From NCBI GenBank assembly GCA_045837725.1, contig JBEWZL010000003.1:434001-498000 (forward strand): a DNA stretch of 64,000 nt. The letters are read 5' to 3'. Shown here piece by piece: positions 60,801 through 64,000 of the stretch. A program made the position numbers and the translations under genes. Position 1 is the first letter of the stretch, and each line of letters begins with the position of its first letter. Source of the DNA: Vermamoeba vermiformis (lineage: Eukaryota; Tubulinea; Echinamoebida). The notes under the pieces were generated by a model. The model did no database searches. It had not been told where the DNA came from and worked only from the letters and a program-made list of their open reading frames with translations.

Positions 60801-62881
60801 TCAAGGCGTGGGTCGATCAAGAGGTCAACATCGCTCAATCTGTCGGCAACATGCCAGCCGCCATCAAGAAGTTGATTGACATCGTTGTCTCTTGCGACAA
60901 GTTGAACAACTTCCAATGCGTGAAGACGATCATTGGTGGCCTCGAGAAGACCTTTGTTACCGAGTACATGAACGCTTGGGAGACTGTTCCTGCTGACTAC
61001 CGTCGCATGTTCAACGACTACAAGGAGCTTGTTACTCGCAAGAACGCTCCCAAGTTGCGCGAAAAGATCGGCGCAGCATCACCTGTTGTGCCTTCATTCA
61101 GCTTGTTCTTGGAAGACATGGCTGACATCGAAGACAAGTCCCCTGACATGCTCGGTCAGACCATGATCAACTTCTCCAAGAAGCACATGCTCGGTCTTGT
61201 CTTGACGCGCATCCAATCCAAGCAAAGTGTCGCTTACAATCTTCACCCTGTAGAGATTATTCAAGCCTATCTTAAGCGTCCTCGTGCCGTTGAAGACAAG
61301 AACCAAAGCGTCTTTGGTCGTGCAAGCAGTTCGAGCTCTAACAGCGACCCTCAGATCAAGTACTTCATGATCGACTTGCTCTGCAACGACTCTGACTTCA
61401 AGAACGAACTGACTGAGATGGTTGGTGAGGCCTTGCGCGAGGAAGTGGCTCGATTGAAGAGCGAGTTGTCGATTGGCAAGCCCATCAACGACATCAGCGA
61501 GCCAGCTGTGTTCGTGAACAACGTGACCATCAACTCGACGCCCAAGATGACCGCCATGAACCTCTCGATGAGTGGTTCAATCATGAACCCCAACTCGCCC
61601 AACTCACCCGCTCTCGCAGGCAAGCAGATGCAGAAGCAGACTTCATCGCCCACGTTCCAAAACATCCTCAAGAGCAGCGGTGCAGTCGGTACTCCTCCTG
61701 GCAGTCCAATGAACTTGCGCTTCGGTGTCACGCCCAAGCAGCCCCCCACGCTCGCCAAGGAGGGCTCGTTCACTCTTGGCTCGAAGCCCATCACCACGCT
61801 CACCGGTGGTCCTGGCAAACAGCCCCCAATGCTCGCGAAGGAGAACTCCTTCACCCTCGGCTCAGCTGGCTACTACTCCGCTACTCCCAAGCAAGCGCCG
61901 TTCGGTGGTCCAGTCAACTCGCCTCCTCCCAACACGCGCATGACTCTCAGCGGCAGTTCCACGCAAATCATGCCTCCCAATGCTGCAGGTCCCAATGTCA
62001 TGCCCAATGGCACTGCTGGTCCACGCATGACTTTGCCTGGCAACTCCAGTGGCTCCATCAGTCCGCCAGGCTCACCTGTGGTCACTGCGCACAACGCTCA
62101 GCCTCCTCAACAGCCTTTGCAACCACTCAATCCTCAACCGACTAGCCCGCAACAAACAGCTCCGAATGGCATTGTTAGACCTACTTCGCCTCAACCAACA
62201 GCCCCGCAGACTCAACAAACTCCTGTTCAAGTTGCGGCACCACAACAACCTCAGACCACTACACCGCCACAAGTCCACACCCCACCCACTGCTCAACCTA
62301 CTCAAACTGCTCCGCCTCAGCAGGTTGTGGCCCAAACTCCACCTCCTCAGACTGTTGCCCCTGTGCAAGAAGCTTCACCTCAGGTGCAGCCACAAGCACA
62401 GCAAGAGGTTCAAGCACAACCTCAACCTCAACCTCAACCTCAAACGGCGCCTCAACTTCAACCTCAAGCAGCGCCTCAAGTCACTCAACCGCCCCAGACT
62501 CCTCATGCACAGGCCGCTCCTGACGTGTTGGATCCGGCCACTATTCGTCCGTTCAAGCTCGAAGACGCCCTCAATGTGTTGGGCCAACAGTTCCCTGGTG
62601 TTCCACTCGAGCAATGGAACTACTACGACGAGAAAGGTGCTGTGCTCGGCACTCCTTCGAACGTGCAGATCTCGTACGTGAAGAAGGGTCCCAGTTGCTA
62701 CTTGTGCGACATCAAGCCTCAAGTTGCTGTCGCGGATGTCGGCACACTTCTCAAAGTGGGCACGTTGTATCGCTCTGTGAACCCTCAGGACCGCTTGGCA
62801 TGCGTGATTATCACCCCGAACATCACGCCCAGAGCTGAGGAGATCGCACAGAGATACTACATCAAAGTCTACAAGATCTAG
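57897..62881 (+). CDS. Tandem double-RasGEF protein
   Basis: Six exons (57897-58140, 58219-58300, 58447-58494, 58822-58987, 59086-59511, 59564-62881) encode about 1427 residues. Two complete N-module plus CDC25 sets follow each other. Set 1 has [68 protein letters not shown] and LINFRKRRQ, so it looks catalytically normal. Set 2 has LATYRTFSNPHELFDLLVA, ELARQLTLMHHEIFLKLRAD and MINFSKKHML, but the stretch equivalent to PYLG..L.DL.FIEEGN reads PSFSLFLEDMADIEDKSPD, lacking key Gly and Asn. The second GEF may be weak or regulatory. The tail has two near-identical blocks (KQPPTLAKEGSFTLGS, KQPPMLAKENSFTLGS), a Pro/Gln-rich stretch and a 110-residue ordered C-terminal region of unknown family (LEDALNVLGQQFPGVPLEQW). 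Confidence 0.88.
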
Positions 62882-62987
62882 AGTGGCTTGAGCACGTTGT
62901 TTTGTGCGAGTTCTGCGTACGGAACAATAAACCGCTAGTTGTATCTCATTTCTATTGTTATTTATTACAAGTATGTACAATTAAGAG

Positions 62988-64000
62988 TTATTTGCGACGG
63001 TACTGCGTGTCGCCGTCTTTCTTCGGGTTATTATTGTTGTCAGGGTGCGTCGTCTTTTGTCGCTTGTAATTCGGCTGTTGCTCGTTGTTCCTCTGACCTT
63101 CATTACCCCTGTGATAGTTGCCTCGATTGTTGTTTTGCCCATTGTTTCTCTGTTGACCTCGGGGCGGTGGAGTCTGCACTGTGTATTGTACAGGCTGTGG
63201 CTGCTGTGAATAGTTCGCATAGCCGTAGTTCTGGCCGTAAAACATTGGTTGCGCGTTAAACTGTGGTGGGAAGTTCGGATTAAAATAGGCATTTTGAGCA
63301 CCATATTGTGGATTTAATACAGGTGGCAGTGAATAGTTCTGCGACGGCTCGTACTGAATTTGTTGTTGCGGGAGCTGTTCAAGTTGCGCTTGTTCACCAG
63401 CGTTGCTAGTCTGTCCGTACCGCTGAGAATTATTCCGTTGATTGTTGTCGTAATTGCTGTTGTACTGCTGACGTCTATTGTTATAATAATCAGATCTGCC
63501 GCCTCTGTCCTGTTGGTCTCGTCGCTCATATCTATTGTTGTTACTATAGTCAGTTCTGACACTTCTGTCTTGCTGCTCTCGGCGTTCGTGTCGTGTGGTG
63601 TTTGAAGGGGGCTTGTACGTGGCCAAGTACTTGACAGGACTGGGCTCAAAGACGTCTTCATTCGACCAGTCAACCAAGAACACATTCGTCAGTTCAGGCG
63701 AGTCCACGTGATACACAATTGCCACAAAATACACGCTGGTGTCTCGCTCTACCTCCGCAATGTGTTTTCGTACTTTGAGCTGGTTGTCGCTGATTTCAAT
63801 TTGTCCGTTCCAGTCCTTTGCAAAGCCTTTGACTTCAAAGTAACATTTCTTCGCTTTTTTGTTTTGTGAGCGGTCTTGCGTGAATAATTGCAGCGTGTCA
63901 ATTAACACAAAATCATAGCCCGCCTTCTCGTTGATGTTGCTCGTGCTGTTCGGATACACCGCAGTGCGTGAGCCAGACACCCAGCTGACGTACGGATTGA
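62988..64000 (-). CDS. DUF3883-like (PD-(D/E)xK fold) protein with RG/Q-rich tail, 5' part outside window
   Basis: The frame is open to the right edge (it reads NPYVSWVSGSRTAVYPN at the border), so this is the C-terminal part of a longer protein. About the first 140 visible residues show AGYDFVLID, then CYFEVKG and a strand-rich region ending YFVAIVYHV. The D...ExK arrangement is that of the restriction-endonuclease-like DUF3883 domain, often found at the C-terminus of helicases and sacsin-like proteins. The last 190 residues are Asn/Gln/Tyr/Arg-rich with RRDQQDRGG-type repeats, typical of RNA-binding or condensate-forming tails. Stop TAA at 62990-62988, 106 bp from the convergent RasGEF end. 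Function unknown. Confidence 0.6.
   Translation of the reverse strand, partial: NPYVSWVSGSRTAVYPNSTSNINEKAGYDFVLIDTLQLFTQDRSQNKKAKKCYFEVKGFAKDWNGQIEISDNQLKVRKHIAEVERDTSVYFVAIVYHVDSPELTNVFLVDWSNEDVFEPSPVKYLATYKPPSNTTRHERREQQDRSVRTDYSNNNRYERRDQQDRGGRSDYYNNRRQQYNSNYDNNQRNNSQRYGQTSNAGEQAQLEQLPQQQIQYEPSQNYSLPPVLNPQYGAQNAYFNPNFPPQFNAQPMFYGQNYGYANYSQQPQPVQYTVQTPPPRGQQRNNGQNNNRGNYHRGNEGQRNNEQQPNYKRQKTTHPDNNNNPKKDGDTQYRRK

Overview
The window is nuclear DNA from a eukaryote with a compact genome. Genes are split by many short introns, mostly about 45-65 nt, with GT-AG ends and a TACTRAC/ACTGAC-like branch motif close to the 3' splice site. Spacers between genes are usually under 300 bp. Gene content points to an amorphean protist (amoebozoan-like or a unicellular relative of opisthokonts). 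It includes NELF-B, RIC8, several CDC25-type RasGEFs, an RGS domain, myosin essential light chain, an SCH9/AKT-like AGC kinase with a C2 domain, WDR20, a DUSP-type USP, CDCA7, XPR1 and CYP51. I cannot name the species. I see no prokaryotic features, no CRISPR array, no rRNA, no tRNA that I could fold by eye, and no retroviral or other virus-like element.

Layout: eIF2A (5' end outside the window), aspartate aminotransferase and SMC1 on +; WDR20-like on -; RIC8 on +; an AT-rich island without host-like motifs (about 11.7-13.4 kb) holding a 19-bp minisatellite and an orphan reading frame; USP4/15-like, CYP51 and a KGD4/MRPS36-like protein on -; PUS7 and beta-COP on +; a DAZ/BOULE-like RRM protein on -; LSM8 on +; NELF-B on -; XPR1, a RasGEF-RGS fusion, an AT-hook protein and an MTG1-type GTPase on +; TFIP11 on -; a small P-loop kinase on +; an acidic nuclear-type protein on -; a C2-AGC kinase on +; myosin ELC on -; DIS3L2-like exonuclease on +; CDCA7-like on -; a tandem double-RasGEF protein on +; and a DUF3883-like protein on - that runs off the right edge. 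From about 41 kb on, neighbours alternate strictly in strand, giving convergent 3' ends 50-370 bp apart and divergent shared promoters.

The genes are mostly housekeeping: translation, cohesin, COPI, splicing, transcription pausing, mRNA decay and sterol synthesis. There is also a conspicuous group for G-protein and Ras signalling: RIC8, RasGEF-RGS, double RasGEF and the AGC kinase.

The most unusual signals are two highly iterated short sequences, the palindrome TGACACGTGTCA with its CACGTG core and CTAAAAATAG. Both recur in exons and introns of some genes and are missing from others. Next come two uncommon RasGEF architectures, several atypical introns (a U12-type intron in LSM8, a probable AT-AC intron in NELF-B, two GC-AG introns, initiator exons of 3-4 nt, an intron flanked by a 12-bp direct duplication), and E2F-like palindromes upstream of SMC1. 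All exon borders below were worked out by eye from splice signals, reading phase and family similarity.
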